From contig NC_007575.1 of NCBI RefSeq assembly GCF_000012965.1, forward strand, positions 1,550,001 to 1,614,000: a DNA stretch of 64,000 nt, in the 5' to 3' direction. Under the pieces are notes generated by a model. That model made no database searches. It had not been told where the DNA came from and worked only from the letters and a program-made list of their open reading frames with translations. Source of the stretch: Sulfurimonas denitrificans DSM 1251. GTDB lineage: Bacteria; Campylobacterota; Campylobacteria; Campylobacterales; Sulfurimonadaceae. Both the position numbers and the translations under genes were made by a program. Below are positions 35,127 through 45,057 of the stretch, one piece after another (position 1 is the first letter of the stretch; each line of letters begins with the position of its first letter).

Positions 35127-36377
35127 TTAAGCAATCTCTTCTAACTTGAGTGGTGTTGCCACACTTACATGTGTGGTAACGCTATATCTATTTCTCCCGC
35201 CCTCTTTTGCACTATATAGCATCTCATCAGCTTTATTTATTAGAACCTCTTCATCCAAAGCGCTATCGGCTACACAACATGCTACACCTATTGAAATTGT
35301 CAAAAATGTATCTATTTTAGATGCTTCATGCTCTATCTTAAGCTCTTTGACTGCGTTGCAAATATTTTGGGCGGTTGTTATTGTGTTTACCTCTGAAGTG
35401 TCTGTAAGTAAAATTCCAAACTCCTCACCACCTAATCTAAAGACAAAATCACCAGGACGTTTTAAGAGTTCTTTAAAAACAGAAGCTACACTCTTTAGTG
35501 CAACATCTCCTTTTACGTGTCCATAAGTATCATTGTATTGTTTAAAATAGTCAATATCAAGCATCATAAAAGTAATATAGGTATAGTTTCTTTTTGCTCT
35601 TTTTATCTCTCTCTCATAAACCATATTAAAATATCTTCTGTTATGCAAAGATGTTAATGAATCTGTATATGAAGCGCTCTCAAGCCTTTTGTTTGCGATT
35701 TTAAGTTTTTTACTAGCTATCTCAAGAGCATTTTGATCACTTTGAATACTTTTGAGCACATAGTATGAGATGACCATAACACCAAAAATAATAATCAATA
35801 AAAAAGTTCCTATTTTATACAAAGAGGAGTCATAAATGAGTAAAAAGTTTTTTCGCTCATACTTTGCTAAATCTATCTCATAATTAATAAGTTTTTTTAT
35901 TACTTTATGTACATCTGTTACTCTTTTTTCTATCTTATCAAAGGGTAAATTTTTTATATCATCTGCACTATCTAATGCCGTATATATATTTAAGAAAAAG
36001 TCATTTGTATTTTTAATCTCACCTGAGACGTACTCTACATAAGCAATCTCTTCGTCTCTTTTAAAGTGAGATTTATAACTTTTCCATTCGTTCTCAATTC
36101 TCTCTACTGAGAGTTTAATCTCTGAGCGAATTTCATCTAAAGGTATTTTCATCTCTTTTGCTTTGTATGCTGTGCCTAGGTTATCATGATATGTTTGAAG
36201 GATTATATTTAGCTCATTTACTGGCACAAATGAGCCAAAATAGAGTGCATCAAATTTTTTTTTCATTGAGTTTATATTTATTGCACCCATTATTCCAATG
36301 AGCAGCAAAGATATAGAGAGAATGATAAATATAGAAAAAAGTTTACTTCTTAATTTTAGTGTATCAATAAAATTCAT
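35127..36377 (-). CDS. Membrane diguanylate cyclase
   Basis: 416-residue inner-membrane c-di-GMP synthase. TM1 is about 12-34 (LFSIFIILSISLLLIGIMGAI), a periplasmic helical domain of about 150 residues resembles four-helix-bundle MCP-type sensors, and TM2 is about 186-208 (IGTFLLIIIFGVMVISYYVL). A short coiled coil leads to GGDEF: DSLTSLHNRRYFN and FRLGGEEFGILL (GGEEF active site), with RPGD five residues before it as the inhibitory I-site. It is a single gene, divergent from the nap-linked Crp/Fnr regulator gene. The input signal is unknown. Confidence 0.92.
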   Translation of the reverse strand: MNFIDTLKLRSKLFSIFIILSISLLLIGIMGAININSMKKKFDALYFGSFVPVNELNIILQTYHDNLGTAYKAKEMKIPLDEIRSEIKLSVERIENEWKSYKSHFKRDEEIAYVEYVSGEIKNTNDFFLNIYTALDSADDIKNLPFDKIEKRVTDVHKVIKKLINYEIDLAKYERKNFLLIYDSSLYKIGTFLLIIIFGVMVISYYVLKSIQSDQNALEIASKKLKIANKRLESASYTDSLTSLHNRRYFNMVYEREIKRAKRNYTYITFMMLDIDYFKQYNDTYGHVKGDVALKSVASVFKELLKRPGDFVFRLGGEEFGILLTDTSEVNTITTAQNICNAVKELKIEHEASKIDTFLTISIGVACCVADSALDEEVLINKADEMLYSAKEGGRNRYSVTTHVSVATPLKLEEIA

Positions 36378-36497
36378 TTAACTCCCTATAAACATCATTT
36401 AACTAAAGCAAACGCTATACCAATTAGCTATTATTTGTCTAAAATAAAACTCTTTTATGTTAAAATTCAAAATCTATGAAACAAGAGCAAAATAAAT

Positions 36498-37163
36498 ATG
36501 AATGAAAAGTTAAATTACATCAAAGAGCTGTCGTTTTTTAACTCTCTTGATGATGAAAAATTAAAAATCATCGACTCTATTTCAAAAATAACCACCTACG
36601 CAAAAAACTCTATACTTTACTATGAAAATGATACTAACAATAAAATATTTTTTTTAGTTTCAGGTCTTATAAAAGTATATAAGATTGATAAATTTGGAAA
36701 TGAGATCTTTCTTTACTATATCTATAAAGATTCTCTAATCTCAGAACTTACAACACTTAGCAGCGATATGATTTACTGCTTTTCAAATGCCGAACCTGTA
36801 GAGGAAAGTATTATTTTAGAGGTCGATTTTTCAGAGTTCAAAAAAGAGTTTTTATCAAAAAACATACTAAATAATGAGTTTATAAATGAAATTTTGACAA
36901 AAACTCATCAGCTTCACTGCGTTGTAAACAGAGAACTTGTTTTTGATGCCACCGCTAAAGTGGCATTTACTCTCTGTAATGACTTAAAAATGTTTAACTC
37001 TCTAAAACGACATGAAATCTCTTTTATGCTTCATATTCAACCTGAGACTCTATCAAGAGTTTTAAACAAGCTTAAAAGAAACTCTATCATTGACATTGAA
37101 AATTCAAATGTTATAATCCTAAATAAAGAGATGTTAAAGAGCGCATATAAAGGTAATATGTAA
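36498..37163 (+). CDS. Crp/Fnr-family regulator next to the nap operon
   Basis: 221-residue DNA-binding regulator. The N-terminal cyclic-nucleotide-type beta-barrel (about 10-130, IFFLVSGLIKVYKID) precedes a long helix and a C-terminal winged helix with the recognition helix PETLSRVLNKL. The E-x-x-S-R spacing matches Fnr/Dnr-type proteins that read TGAy half-sites. The N-terminal cysteine cluster of oxygen-sensing FNR is absent, and Cys residues are few. The sensor gene begins directly after the stop. The TGAC-N4-GTCA site before napA is a plausible target, so nitrate, nitrite or NO control of nap is inferred. Confidence 0.88.
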   Translation: MNEKLNYIKELSFFNSLDDEKLKIIDSISKITTYAKNSILYYENDTNNKIFFLVSGLIKVYKIDKFGNEIFLYYIYKDSLISELTTLSSDMIYCFSNAEPVEESIILEVDFSEFKKEFLSKNILNNEFINEILTKTHQLHCVVNRELVFDATAKVAFTLCNDLKMFNSLKRHEISFMLHIQPETLSRVLNKLKRNSIIDIENSNVIILNKEMLKSAYKGNM

Positions 37164-38171
37164 ATGATAAAATCAAATAAAATTAGTACAAAAATAAAGT
37201 TCATCGGTGCGCTTCTTATATTTCTAATTGCTTCTGTTATCGGAACAACCATATATCTAAACCATCAAAATATCAAAGATGCTCTTGTAATAAATATTGC
37301 TGGAAAACAGAGGATGTTAACACAAAAAATTTCAAAAAATATCTTTTATATTCATTATCAATCTTCACATGATTTTAGTGAACTAGATGATGCTTGTAAT
37401 GAGTTTGTAGATGGATTAAATACTTTAAAATTTGGGAATTTTGACAAGCAAATCTCTCCTTTTCATACATATGAAATCTCTATACAAATTTCAGAAGTTG
37501 ATAAATTATGGGGTCAGTTTTATAAAAATGTACAGAGTTTTAAACTTTTAAAAAATGCGCAAATCAAGGATGAGAACAGTATAAATAGTATCGTTGCATC
37601 TATTTATAAAGAGAATAGTGTGCTTCTAAAAAATGTTGATAAATTAGTTACGCTATATACAAATCATAGTGAAGAGAAAACCAATTTTATTAAAAACTTT
37701 CAATACACATCGGCGTTTATTCTCTTTGTACTATTTTTATACTCTCTTGCTCAACTAAAATCTATCGAATCACATGTAGATTCATTTATGCAGTACTCTA
37801 AAATGTTAGTTGGAAATGAAGATATATCTAGTCTCTCACCTATAAAACTAGAAGCGGAGAGCGAAGTTGAGATTAAAGAGGTAAGTGACACCATAAACTG
37901 TTTCATAAGCAAGATAAACTCAGCAGTTGAGTACTCTAATGAAGCACTTCTTCAATCTCAAAAAGCTTCATCAAAACTAGAAGAGCTCACAGATGAATTT
38001 GATACTATTTTAGCAGAAATCAAGGGTAATTCATCCGCTTCAACACATCTAAATAATAGCGAGGATATGGTTATAGAATCTACTGAAGTGCTAATTAGTT
38101 CAACAAAAAAATTGACAAACCTTAAAGCAGAGCTCGATAAGCTTATCAAAAGTTGCCAAGAATTAAAGTAA
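37164..38171 (+). CDS. PilJ/NarX-like sensor membrane protein without output domain
   Basis: 335 residues. TM1 is about 12-32 (FIGALLIFLIASVIGTTIYL). The periplasmic domain (about 33-175) opens with INIAGKQRMLTQKISKN, the PilJ/NarX P-box-like signature associated with nitrate/nitrite binding. TM2 is about 178-196 (SAFILFVLFLYSLAQL). The remaining cytoplasmic 135 residues are helical (HAMP/coiled-coil-like, EVSDTINCFISKINSAVEYS) and hold no kinase, GGDEF, MCP or DNA-binding motif. It starts directly at the base after the Crp/Fnr stop (TAAATG). A role as nitrate sensor signalling by protein contact is inferred. Confidence 0.8.
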   Translation: MIKSNKISTKIKFIGALLIFLIASVIGTTIYLNHQNIKDALVINIAGKQRMLTQKISKNIFYIHYQSSHDFSELDDACNEFVDGLNTLKFGNFDKQISPFHTYEISIQISEVDKLWGQFYKNVQSFKLLKNAQIKDENSINSIVASIYKENSVLLKNVDKLVTLYTNHSEEKTNFIKNFQYTSAFILFVLFLYSLAQLKSIESHVDSFMQYSKMLVGNEDISSLSPIKLEAESEVEIKEVSDTINCFISKINSAVEYSNEALLQSQKASSKLEELTDEFDTILAEIKGNSSASTHLNNSEDMVIESTEVLISSTKKLTNLKAELDKLIKSCQELK

Positions 38172-38403
38172 TCTTAAAAAAAGTCATTTCTATCTCTTAT
38201 CTTCATTCTTACTGTTACTTATATTTACACTATTATAAATATTAAACAAATCTTAATTAAAAAAACTACTTCTATGACTAAAGTCAAAGATTTTATCATC
38301 CTAAAATGCTACTATTTATTATGTTAATGGGCACCTTAACAAAAAAGTAAGGTTTATTAACTTACAAAATTCGTGTTTCTAAAATCATTTAAGAGGAGAA
38401 AAT
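38172..38403 (+). promoter_or_regulatory. nap promoter region with Fnr-type box
   Basis: The 232-base region before napA holds ATGAC-TAAA-GTCAA (38274-38287), a Crp/Fnr-type dyad, and an extended -10 TGC-TACTAT (38307-38315). With a start near 38322 the dyad centre lies at -41.5, the class II activator position. A second dyad, GTTAA-N8-TTAAC, spans 38323-38340 at the inferred start and might bind another regulator. The napA ribosome-binding site is AAGAGGAG. All is read by eye; the start site is not measured. Confidence 0.65.
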
Positions 38404-41226
38404 ATGTCACTTTCGAGAAGAGAATTTCTTAAAAGTTCAGCGGCAGCATCTGCAGCAGCAGCGATTGGTATGAGTGTACCAGCAGAGCTAGAGGCAGCAG
38501 CGGCTACGGCTGAGGGCGACTGGAGATGGGACAAGGCAGCTTGTCGTTTCTGCGGTACAGGTTGTGGAATTATGATGGCAACAAAAAACGGTAAAATTGT
38601 TGCTGTTAAGGGGGATCCAGCGGCTCCAGTAAATCGTGGTCTTAACTGTATTAAGGGTTACTTTAATGCTAAGATTATGTATGGTGCAGATAGATTAACT
38701 CAGCCATTACTTAGGGTTGATGCGAATGGAAAATTTGATAAGCAGGGTAAATTTGCTCCAGTATCTTGGAAGAGAGCTTTTGATGAGATGGAAATCAATA
38801 TCAAAAAAGCACTCAAGCATGGCGGTCCAGAATCAGTTGGTATTTTTGCTTCAGGGCAATATACAATTATGGAGGGCTATGCAGCTCAAAAGATGATGAA
38901 GGGTGGATTCCGCTCAAACGCATTTGATCCAAATGCTCGTCACTGTATGGCATCTGCGGTTGTTGGTTTTTATCAAACATTTGGTGTTGATGAACCTTCT
39001 GGCTGTTACGACGATATTGAATTAACAGATACTATTGTATCTTGGGGTTCAAACATGGCTGAGATGCACCCGATTTTATGGTCTCGTGTAACTGATAGAA
39101 AATTATCAGACCCAGATCGTGTAAAGGTCGTATCTATCCAAACTTATACACACAGAACTTCAGATATTGCAGATATTGAGATTATATTCTCTCCAAATAC
39201 TGACCTTGCACTTTGGAACTATATCGCTAGAGAGATAGTTTATAGAGATGCGGCTGAGGGAATTATTGACTGGGATTTCATAAAAAAACATACTATCTTT
39301 ACAGCTGGACCAGTAAATATTGGTTATGGTATGAGAAGAGCTGGTGAAAAATCTCTAACAGATGGTAAATATACTCCGCTTGAGATGGAGATTATCTCTA
39401 AAGAGATGAAAACTACTGTTTCTAAAAAAGAGGGTCCTGCGCTAGAACCATATGGTTATAAAGCTGGTGACACAATGGAGCATACTGCTGGAACTTTAGG
39501 ACACTGGGAAATCTCATTTGAAGATTATAAAAAATCTCTTGAGCCATATACACTAGAATATACTGCAGCAATTGTAAAGGGTGACCCTGATGAAAATATG
39601 GAGCTTTTCCAAAACAAACTTCAAGCATTAGCAAATCTTTATATTGAAAAAAATAGAAAAGTTGTATCTTTCTGGACAATGGGTATGAATCAACATACAC
39701 GTGGTACTTGGGTAAATACACTTTCATATAATGTTCACTTTATGCTAAACAAACAAGCTGTTCCAGGTTCTGGAGCGTTCTCTTTAACAGGACAACCATC
39801 AGCTTGTGGTACTGCTCGTGAAGTTGGTACATTTACACACAGACTTCCAGCTGATATGATGGTTGCAAATCCTGCGCACAGAAAAATCGCTGAGAACAAG
39901 TGGATGGTTCCTGAGGGAACAATAAATCCTGTTGGAACTCAAGATATCATGAGAATCCACCGCGATATTGAAGATGGTCTAATCAAATTTGCATGGGTAA
40001 ATGTTTGTAATCCTTACCATGACACTGCAAGTGCTAGTCACTGGATTAAAGCAGCTCGTGAGATGGACAACTTTATTGTTACTTCTGATGGATACCCAGG
40101 TATCTCTGCAAAAGTTTCAGACCTTATCTTGCCTTCTGCTATGATTTATGAGAAGTGGGGAGCTTATGGAAATGCTGAGCGTCGTACACAACATTGGAGA
40201 CAACAAGTTCTTCCAGTTGGTGATGCGATGAGTGATACATGGCAGTGGATTGAGCTTTCAAAAAGATTTACAGTAAAAGAAGTATGGGGCGAATGGGCAC
40301 CATCTGGCTCTAGAAAAGAAGCTCTTCCTAGCGTTATAGAAAAAGCTAAAGCTATGGGGTATAACGAAAATACAACTATGTTTGAAATTCTTTTTGCTAA
40401 TGATATTGCAAAATCTTACAAACTTGATCAAAATGATCCAATTCAAAAAGGTTATGATAATACAGAAGGTTACGGAGACAGCAGAAAAGTTGTTGGAAGT
40501 GATGGAAAAGTATTTGAAGGTTATGGCTTCTTTATTCAAAAATATCTTTTTGAAGAGTATGCTGCATTTACACGTGGACACGGGCATGACCTTGCACCAT
40601 TTGACATGTACCATAAAGTTCGTGGTCTTAAGTGGCCAGTTGTTGATGGTAAAGAGACTCAGTGGAGATTTAACGCTAAGTACGATCCTTATGCTGCAAA
40701 AGCTACAAAAGAGAGTGGTAACTCACATGCATTCTACGGAACTATTGCAAAAGCTCTAAAGAGCGGAGATTTAAAAGGTATGGATAAAAATACTGAACAA
40801 AAATCATTAGCTAACAAAGCTAAAATCTTTGCTCGTCCATACATGGATCCACCAGAAATGCCAGATGACAACTACGATGTTTGGTTATGTACAGGTCGTG
40901 TACTAGAACACTGGCACTCAGGAACAATGACTATGCGTGTACCTGAACTATATCGTGCAGTTCCAGAAGCTCTATGTTATATGAATCCAAAAGATGCTGA
41001 AGCTAAAGACCTTAAACAAGGTGCTCTATGCTGGATTGAATCTCGCCGTGGTAAAGTTAAAGCTAGGGTAGAGACTCGTGGTAGAAACAGACCTCCAAGA
41101 GGATTGGTCTTTGTTCCATGGTTTGATGAAAAAGTATTTATCAACAAAGTTTGTCTTGATGCAACATGTCCAATGTCAAAACAGACAGACTTTAAAAAAT
41201 GTGCTGTAAAAATCTATAAAGCGTAA
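38404..41226 (+). CDS. napA: Periplasmic nitrate reductase catalytic subunit
   Basis: NapA reduces nitrate to nitrite in the periplasm with a bis-MGD molybdenum cofactor and one 4Fe-4S cluster. Of 940 residues, SRREFLK is the Tat signal motif with AEAAAA-like cleavage near 35. CRFCGTGC (C47, C50, C54) and NCIKG (C82) bind the cluster. RHCMASAV supplies the molybdenum Cys near 182. Further MGD-binding motifs include [10 protein letters not shown] and [17 protein letters not shown], and the C-terminus has [15 protein letters not shown]. The length is the longer campylobacterial form. It heads napAGHBFL. AAGAGGAG precedes ATG 38404. Confidence 0.98.
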   Translation: MSLSRREFLKSSAAASAAAAIGMSVPAELEAAAATAEGDWRWDKAACRFCGTGCGIMMATKNGKIVAVKGDPAAPVNRGLNCIKGYFNAKIMYGADRLTQPLLRVDANGKFDKQGKFAPVSWKRAFDEMEINIKKALKHGGPESVGIFASGQYTIMEGYAAQKMMKGGFRSNAFDPNARHCMASAVVGFYQTFGVDEPSGCYDDIELTDTIVSWGSNMAEMHPILWSRVTDRKLSDPDRVKVVSIQTYTHRTSDIADIEIIFSPNTDLALWNYIAREIVYRDAAEGIIDWDFIKKHTIFTAGPVNIGYGMRRAGEKSLTDGKYTPLEMEIISKEMKTTVSKKEGPALEPYGYKAGDTMEHTAGTLGHWEISFEDYKKSLEPYTLEYTAAIVKGDPDENMELFQNKLQALANLYIEKNRKVVSFWTMGMNQHTRGTWVNTLSYNVHFMLNKQAVPGSGAFSLTGQPSACGTAREVGTFTHRLPADMMVANPAHRKIAENKWMVPEGTINPVGTQDIMRIHRDIEDGLIKFAWVNVCNPYHDTASASHWIKAAREMDNFIVTSDGYPGISAKVSDLILPSAMIYEKWGAYGNAERRTQHWRQQVLPVGDAMSDTWQWIELSKRFTVKEVWGEWAPSGSRKEALPSVIEKAKAMGYNENTTMFEILFANDIAKSYKLDQNDPIQKGYDNTEGYGDSRKVVGSDGKVFEGYGFFIQKYLFEEYAAFTRGHGHDLAPFDMYHKVRGLKWPVVDGKETQWRFNAKYDPYAAKATKESGNSHAFYGTIAKALKSGDLKGMDKNTEQKSLANKAKIFARPYMDPPEMPDDNYDVWLCTGRVLEHWHSGTMTMRVPELYRAVPEALCYMNPKDAEAKDLKQGALCWIESRRGKVKARVETRGRNRPPRGLVFVPWFDEKVFINKVCLDATCPMSKQTDFKKCAVKIYKA

Positions 41227-41245
41227 CCAATAAATTAAAGGAGAG

Positions 41246-42070
41246 ATGGCTATTTTGACTAAAAGCCATCTAAAGAAGATGAATAACAAAATGCAAAGTG
41301 ATAGAAGAAAATTTATTCTTAGAATGGCTAGAGGAGCTGGTATTGCTGCTTTAGGTGGATTTGTATGGAGTGCGTATGTTGATGAAGTAACAGCATCACA
41401 GCTCTTGCTTCGTCCACCTGGTGCCATAAAAGAGGAAGATTTTTTAAAAACATGTATAAAGTGTGGGCTTTGTGTTGAAGCTTGTCCTTATAATACTCTA
41501 TTGCTTGCAAAACCAGGTGATCATAAACCTCTAGGGACTCCATATTTTATTCCTAGAGATGTTCCTTGTTATATGTGCCCAGATATTCCTTGTGTTCCTG
41601 TATGTCCTACAGGTGCACTTGATGAAGCTAGTGTTACAACTAATGGCAAACTAGACATAAATATATCAGAGATGGGACTTGCAGTAATTGACAGAGAGAC
41701 ATGTATTGCTTTTTGGGGAATTCAGTGTGATGCATGTTATAGAGCATGTCCAATTTTGGGTCATGCTATAAGTGTTGAATACAACAAAAACGAAAGAACT
41801 GGAAAACATGCATACTTAACACCTGTTGTTCATGCTGATGCATGTACTGGCTGTGGACTTTGTGAAAAAGCTTGTGTAACTGAGAAAGCTTCTATTTTTG
41901 TACTTCCAAAAGAGGTTGCAATGGGTAAAGCTGGAAACTATTACATCAAAGGCTGGGATAAAAACGATGAGAAACGTTTAGAAGATGCTACTGAGATAAA
42001 AACAAAAACAGAAATAAGCAAAGAGAGTGCGATTGACTCTTTAAATGATACGGGAGGTTTATACAAATGA
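41246..42070 (+). CDS. napG: Nap quinol dehydrogenase ferredoxin subunit NapG
   Basis: 274-residue Tat-exported ferredoxin that, with NapH, passes electrons from menaquinol toward NapA. The twin-Arg motif is SDRRKFILRMARGAG. Four 4Fe-4S motifs follow: CIKCGLCVEACP, CYMCPDIPCVPVCP, CDACYRACP and CTGCGLCEKACV. ATG 41246 is very close to GGAGAG; TTG 41255 or ATG 41279 would give a more usual spacing and a more usual short n-region before RR, so the exact start is open. It overlaps napH by four bases. Confidence 0.95.
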   Translation: MAILTKSHLKKMNNKMQSDRRKFILRMARGAGIAALGGFVWSAYVDEVTASQLLLRPPGAIKEEDFLKTCIKCGLCVEACPYNTLLLAKPGDHKPLGTPYFIPRDVPCYMCPDIPCVPVCPTGALDEASVTTNGKLDINISEMGLAVIDRETCIAFWGIQCDACYRACPILGHAISVEYNKNERTGKHAYLTPVVHADACTGCGLCEKACVTEKASIFVLPKEVAMGKAGNYYIKGWDKNDEKRLEDATEIKTKTEISKESAIDSLNDTGGLYK

Positions 42071-42894
42071 GTATGCTTTGGAATAAATACCGTTATCTAT
42101 TTTTTAGAAGAACAACTCAAATATCTCTACTGTTTTTATATTTTGGTGCAAATGCTTGGGGTTGGACTCTTCTAATGGGGAATCTTAGCTCATCGTCGCT
42201 GCTTAAAACAGTTCCTCTAAGCGATCCATACGCTGTGCTACAGATGATTGCAGCAGGTGCTATTATAGCTACTGACTTGGTAATAGGAGCTCTTATTATA
42301 ACTATTTTCTATCTTATAGTTGGAGGTCGTGCTTTTTGTAGTTGGGTTTGCCCAATTAACTTAGTAACCGACGCAGCCGCACTTTTAAGAAGACAAATTG
42401 GTGTTGATAGTTTTGCAAAAAAACAGCCCGCAACGCGTAATATGCGCTATTGGGTTTTAGCTCTTAGTTTAATTATATCATTTGCTATGGGTGTAGCAGC
42501 ATTTGAGTTTATATCACCAATATCTATGCTTCACAGAGGCATTATATTTGGTATTGGTTTTGGATGGGCAGCAGTGCTCATTATTTTTCTTTTTGACCTT
42601 TTAGTTTTAAAAAATGGTTGGTGTGGGCATATATGTCCGCTTGGTGGATTTTATTCACTTGTTGGTAAATTTAGTTTGATTAGAGTACATCACACACAAG
42701 AAAACTGCACGCTTTGTATGAAATGTAAAGTTGTTTGTCCAGAGGGGCAAGTTCTTTACATGATAGGCAAAGAGACTATTCCTGTTCTTTCAGGAGAGTG
42801 TACAAACTGTGCTAGATGTATAGAAGTTTGTGATGATGATGCTCTTAATTTTTCAATCAGAAAACTAGTAAAAAATAATAAATCGGGAGAGTAA
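42067..42894 (+). CDS. napH: Nap quinol dehydrogenase membrane subunit NapH
   Basis: 275-residue inner-membrane protein with four to five spans that oxidises menaquinol together with NapG. Features: FCSWVCPINLVTD and CGHICPLGGFYSL (the paired CxxxCP motifs of NapH), then two cytoplasmic 4Fe-4S motifs CTLCMKCKVVCPEG and CTNCARCIEVCDD. It overlaps napG by ATGA and is followed by napB after one base, consistent with tight operon translation. Confidence 0.96.
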   Translation: MSMLWNKYRYLFFRRTTQISLLFLYFGANAWGWTLLMGNLSSSSLLKTVPLSDPYAVLQMIAAGAIIATDLVIGALIITIFYLIVGGRAFCSWVCPINLVTDAAALLRRQIGVDSFAKKQPATRNMRYWVLALSLIISFAMGVAAFEFISPISMLHRGIIFGIGFGWAAVLIIFLFDLLVLKNGWCGHICPLGGFYSLVGKFSLIRVHHTQENCTLCMKCKVVCPEGQVLYMIGKETIPVLSGECTNCARCIEVCDDDALNFSIRKLVKNNKSGE

Positions 42895-42895
42895 A

Positions 42896-43606
42896 ATGAA
42901 AGCAATGGGTAAAATAACGATTGGTTTAGTTACTGCTGCACTACTAATGGTTGGTTGTGTAAGTGAGAGCGCTAAATCTACTCCACAAAAAGCTGTGGAT
43001 AAAACTGTAACTGAAGAGTCTTTGGGCTTAAGAAAAACTGACTTATATACCGAAGATGCTACGGTTGCTTCTAAAACTGAGTATAGATCAGCTCAAGCTA
43101 CTACAAGTACGAAGATAAAAAGAGCATTTCAAGATGCTCCACCTATGATTCCTCACGATACAGTTGGAATGCTTCCAATAAAATCGGAAGATAATAGATG
43201 TGTAACATGTCACATGCCTGAAATCGCTGGAGCAATGGGTGCTACTCCAATTCCTGTTTCACACTTTACAGATTTTAGACCAAGAGCTAAACTTGTAAAT
43301 AATGAGGTAGTTATTGCAACTGATACGTATAAGAATGAGACACAAATTGTTAAAAAAAGTGATTTACAAAATGCTAGATTTAACTGTAATCAGTGTCATG
43401 CTCCACAATCTCAAGGAAATTTACTTGTAGAGAACACTTTTGAACCAGTATATACTTCAAAAGATGGTGCAAATAAATCAAGTTGGGATGAGAGTAAATA
43501 TACTAAATCATTAGATACAGTTATTGGTGGTCCAAGTTTTGTAACAGAGGGTGACTTAGCAAATAAAAATTCTAAAGCTGGCAGCCTAGAAGGTTCAGCT
43601 CATTAA
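42896..43606 (+). CDS. napB: Nitrate reductase diheme cytochrome NapB
   Basis: 236-residue periplasmic diheme cytochrome c feeding electrons to NapA. Two CxxCH sites are seen: CVTCH (102-106) and CNQCH (164-168), with distal His candidates MIPHDTVGMLP and VSHFTDFRPR as in NapB. The N-terminus (KITIGLVTAALLMVGC) looks like a lipoprotein signal with Cys21, though Met at -3 is atypical. It is longer than usual NapB because of an 80-residue linker between signal and heme domain. The stop is overlapped by napF by one base. Confidence 0.95.
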   Translation: MKAMGKITIGLVTAALLMVGCVSESAKSTPQKAVDKTVTEESLGLRKTDLYTEDATVASKTEYRSAQATTSTKIKRAFQDAPPMIPHDTVGMLPIKSEDNRCVTCHMPEIAGAMGATPIPVSHFTDFRPRAKLVNNEVVIATDTYKNETQIVKKSDLQNARFNCNQCHAPQSQGNLLVENTFEPVYTSKDGANKSSWDESKYTKSLDTVIGGPSFVTEGDLANKNSKAGSLEGSAH

Positions 43607-44088
43607 TGCAAAGAAGAGAGCTATTTAGCTCTCTTGCTTCTTCACTAAAGGGTGAAAAAAAGCAAGAGAAGCAGTTAAGACCGCCTTATTTTGGTGATGA
43701 ATCTCTTTTTCATAATGAGTGTAACAGATGTGATGGAGTATGCGCCACTGTTTGTGAAGAAGATATAATTAAAATAGCAGATGACAAAACTCCGTATATA
43801 CTATTTTCTTATAATGGTTGTACCTACTGCGACAAGTGTACTGATGTTTGTGAGTTTGGCGTTTTAAAATTAGAAGATAAAAAATACTTAAACGCTATAA
43901 TTACCATAAACAGAGACAAATGTTTAAGTTGGAGTCATACCATGTGTTTTTCATGTAAAGATCCCTGTTTAGACAATGCCATAGATTTTAAGGCTATGTT
44001 TATGCCAGAGATAAACAATAAATGTACATCATGTGGGTTTTGTATAAGCAGATGCCCTACTGATGCGATTGATATAAAGGTGCTCTAA
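43606..44088 (+). CDS. napF: Ferredoxin-type protein NapF
   Basis: 160-residue cytoplasmic iron-sulfur protein of the NapF type, thought to help load or activate NapA before export. It starts QRRELFSSLASSLKGEKK, typical of NapF, with cluster motifs CNRCDGVCATVCEED, CTYCDKCTDVCEF, CLSWSHTMCFSCKDPCLD and CTSCGFCISRCP. It lacks a Tat signal with a hydrophobic core, consistent with cytoplasmic location. It overlaps both neighbours by one base. Confidence 0.93.
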   Translation: MQRRELFSSLASSLKGEKKQEKQLRPPYFGDESLFHNECNRCDGVCATVCEEDIIKIADDKTPYILFSYNGCTYCDKCTDVCEFGVLKLEDKKYLNAIITINRDKCLSWSHTMCFSCKDPCLDNAIDFKAMFMPEINNKCTSCGFCISRCPTDAIDIKVL

Positions 44089-45038
44089 TGAGACTATTTC
44101 TAATTTTAACGCTTCTACTCTCTTCACTTTTCTCAGCTGCTATGAAAGAGCCTCTAGCGCACTTTAGCGCAAGCGGTTCTGTTGTAGATTTAGTATATAA
44201 AGATGGTAAGCTTTACTGCGCAACAGCTGCAAGTGCTGTAGATATATTTGATTTTGAAACAAAAAAACTACTCAACAAAATAGAAGTTGCGCAGATTTTA
44301 GATTTTATGGGTGACACAATAGATTCAAAAGTCTATTCAGTTGATGTTATAGAGGACAAAGTACTTATACTTTCACAAGATAAAAAAGGTTTTAGAAGAG
44401 TTCATATTCATCAAAACGGTGTTACAAAACCTTTATTTGATTACTCAAAATCACTCACTGTTGCAAAAGCTAAATTTTTAGATGCTAACACCATACTCTT
44501 AGGACTTCTAAGTAATGAGTTAATCTCTTATAATATAGCAAAAAACTCACAAAATTGGTCTGTGCAAGTTTCAGGTGCAAAATTTTCAGATTTTGTTTTA
44601 AATGAAGAAAAGAGTGAAGTTGTAGTTGCAGATGAGAGTGGAAATTTAAAAATACATGGTACAAAAGATGGAAAGTTTTTAAAACTTTTAGCTGATCAAA
44701 ATCTAGATAATGTTTTTCAAGTGGATTATAAAAAAGGTGTTATAGCAACTGCTGGGCAAGATAGACGAATGGTTGTTTATGTTCCAAAATTTGATTCAGC
44801 ATACTATACGGAATCAAAATTCTTAATTTATAGCGTGGGTCTCTCGCCAAGTGGAAAGATTGTCGGATATGCTTCTGATGAAAACAATAATGTTACTCTT
44901 TTAAATACCATAACAAAAGCAAATCTTGGGAAATTTACAGGGAGTAAAATGACTCTCTCCAAGATACTATTTATCAATGAAAATGATTTTTTAGTTGCAA
45001 GTGATGATAAAGTCATTAATCAATATAGTATAAAATAA
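44088..45038 (+). CDS. napL: NapL-type WD40-like periplasmic protein
   Basis: 316 residues with signal peptide LFLILTLLLSSLFSA. The mature protein has repeated beta-blade-like units (VVDLVYKDGKLYCATAASAV; VVVADESGNLKIHGTKDGK; VIATAGQDRRMVVYV) typical of a beta-propeller. The position after napF matches napL of Campylobacter and Wolinella nap operons, where its role is accessory and not fully defined. It starts at the last base of napF. Confidence 0.88.
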   Translation: MRLFLILTLLLSSLFSAAMKEPLAHFSASGSVVDLVYKDGKLYCATAASAVDIFDFETKKLLNKIEVAQILDFMGDTIDSKVYSVDVIEDKVLILSQDKKGFRRVHIHQNGVTKPLFDYSKSLTVAKAKFLDANTILLGLLSNELISYNIAKNSQNWSVQVSGAKFSDFVLNEEKSEVVVADESGNLKIHGTKDGKFLKLLADQNLDNVFQVDYKKGVIATAGQDRRMVVYVPKFDSAYYTESKFLIYSVGLSPSGKIVGYASDENNNVTLLNTITKANLGKFTGSKMTLSKILFINENDFLVASDDKVINQYSIK

Positions 45039-45057
45039 TCAATAAAGGAGAGATGCC

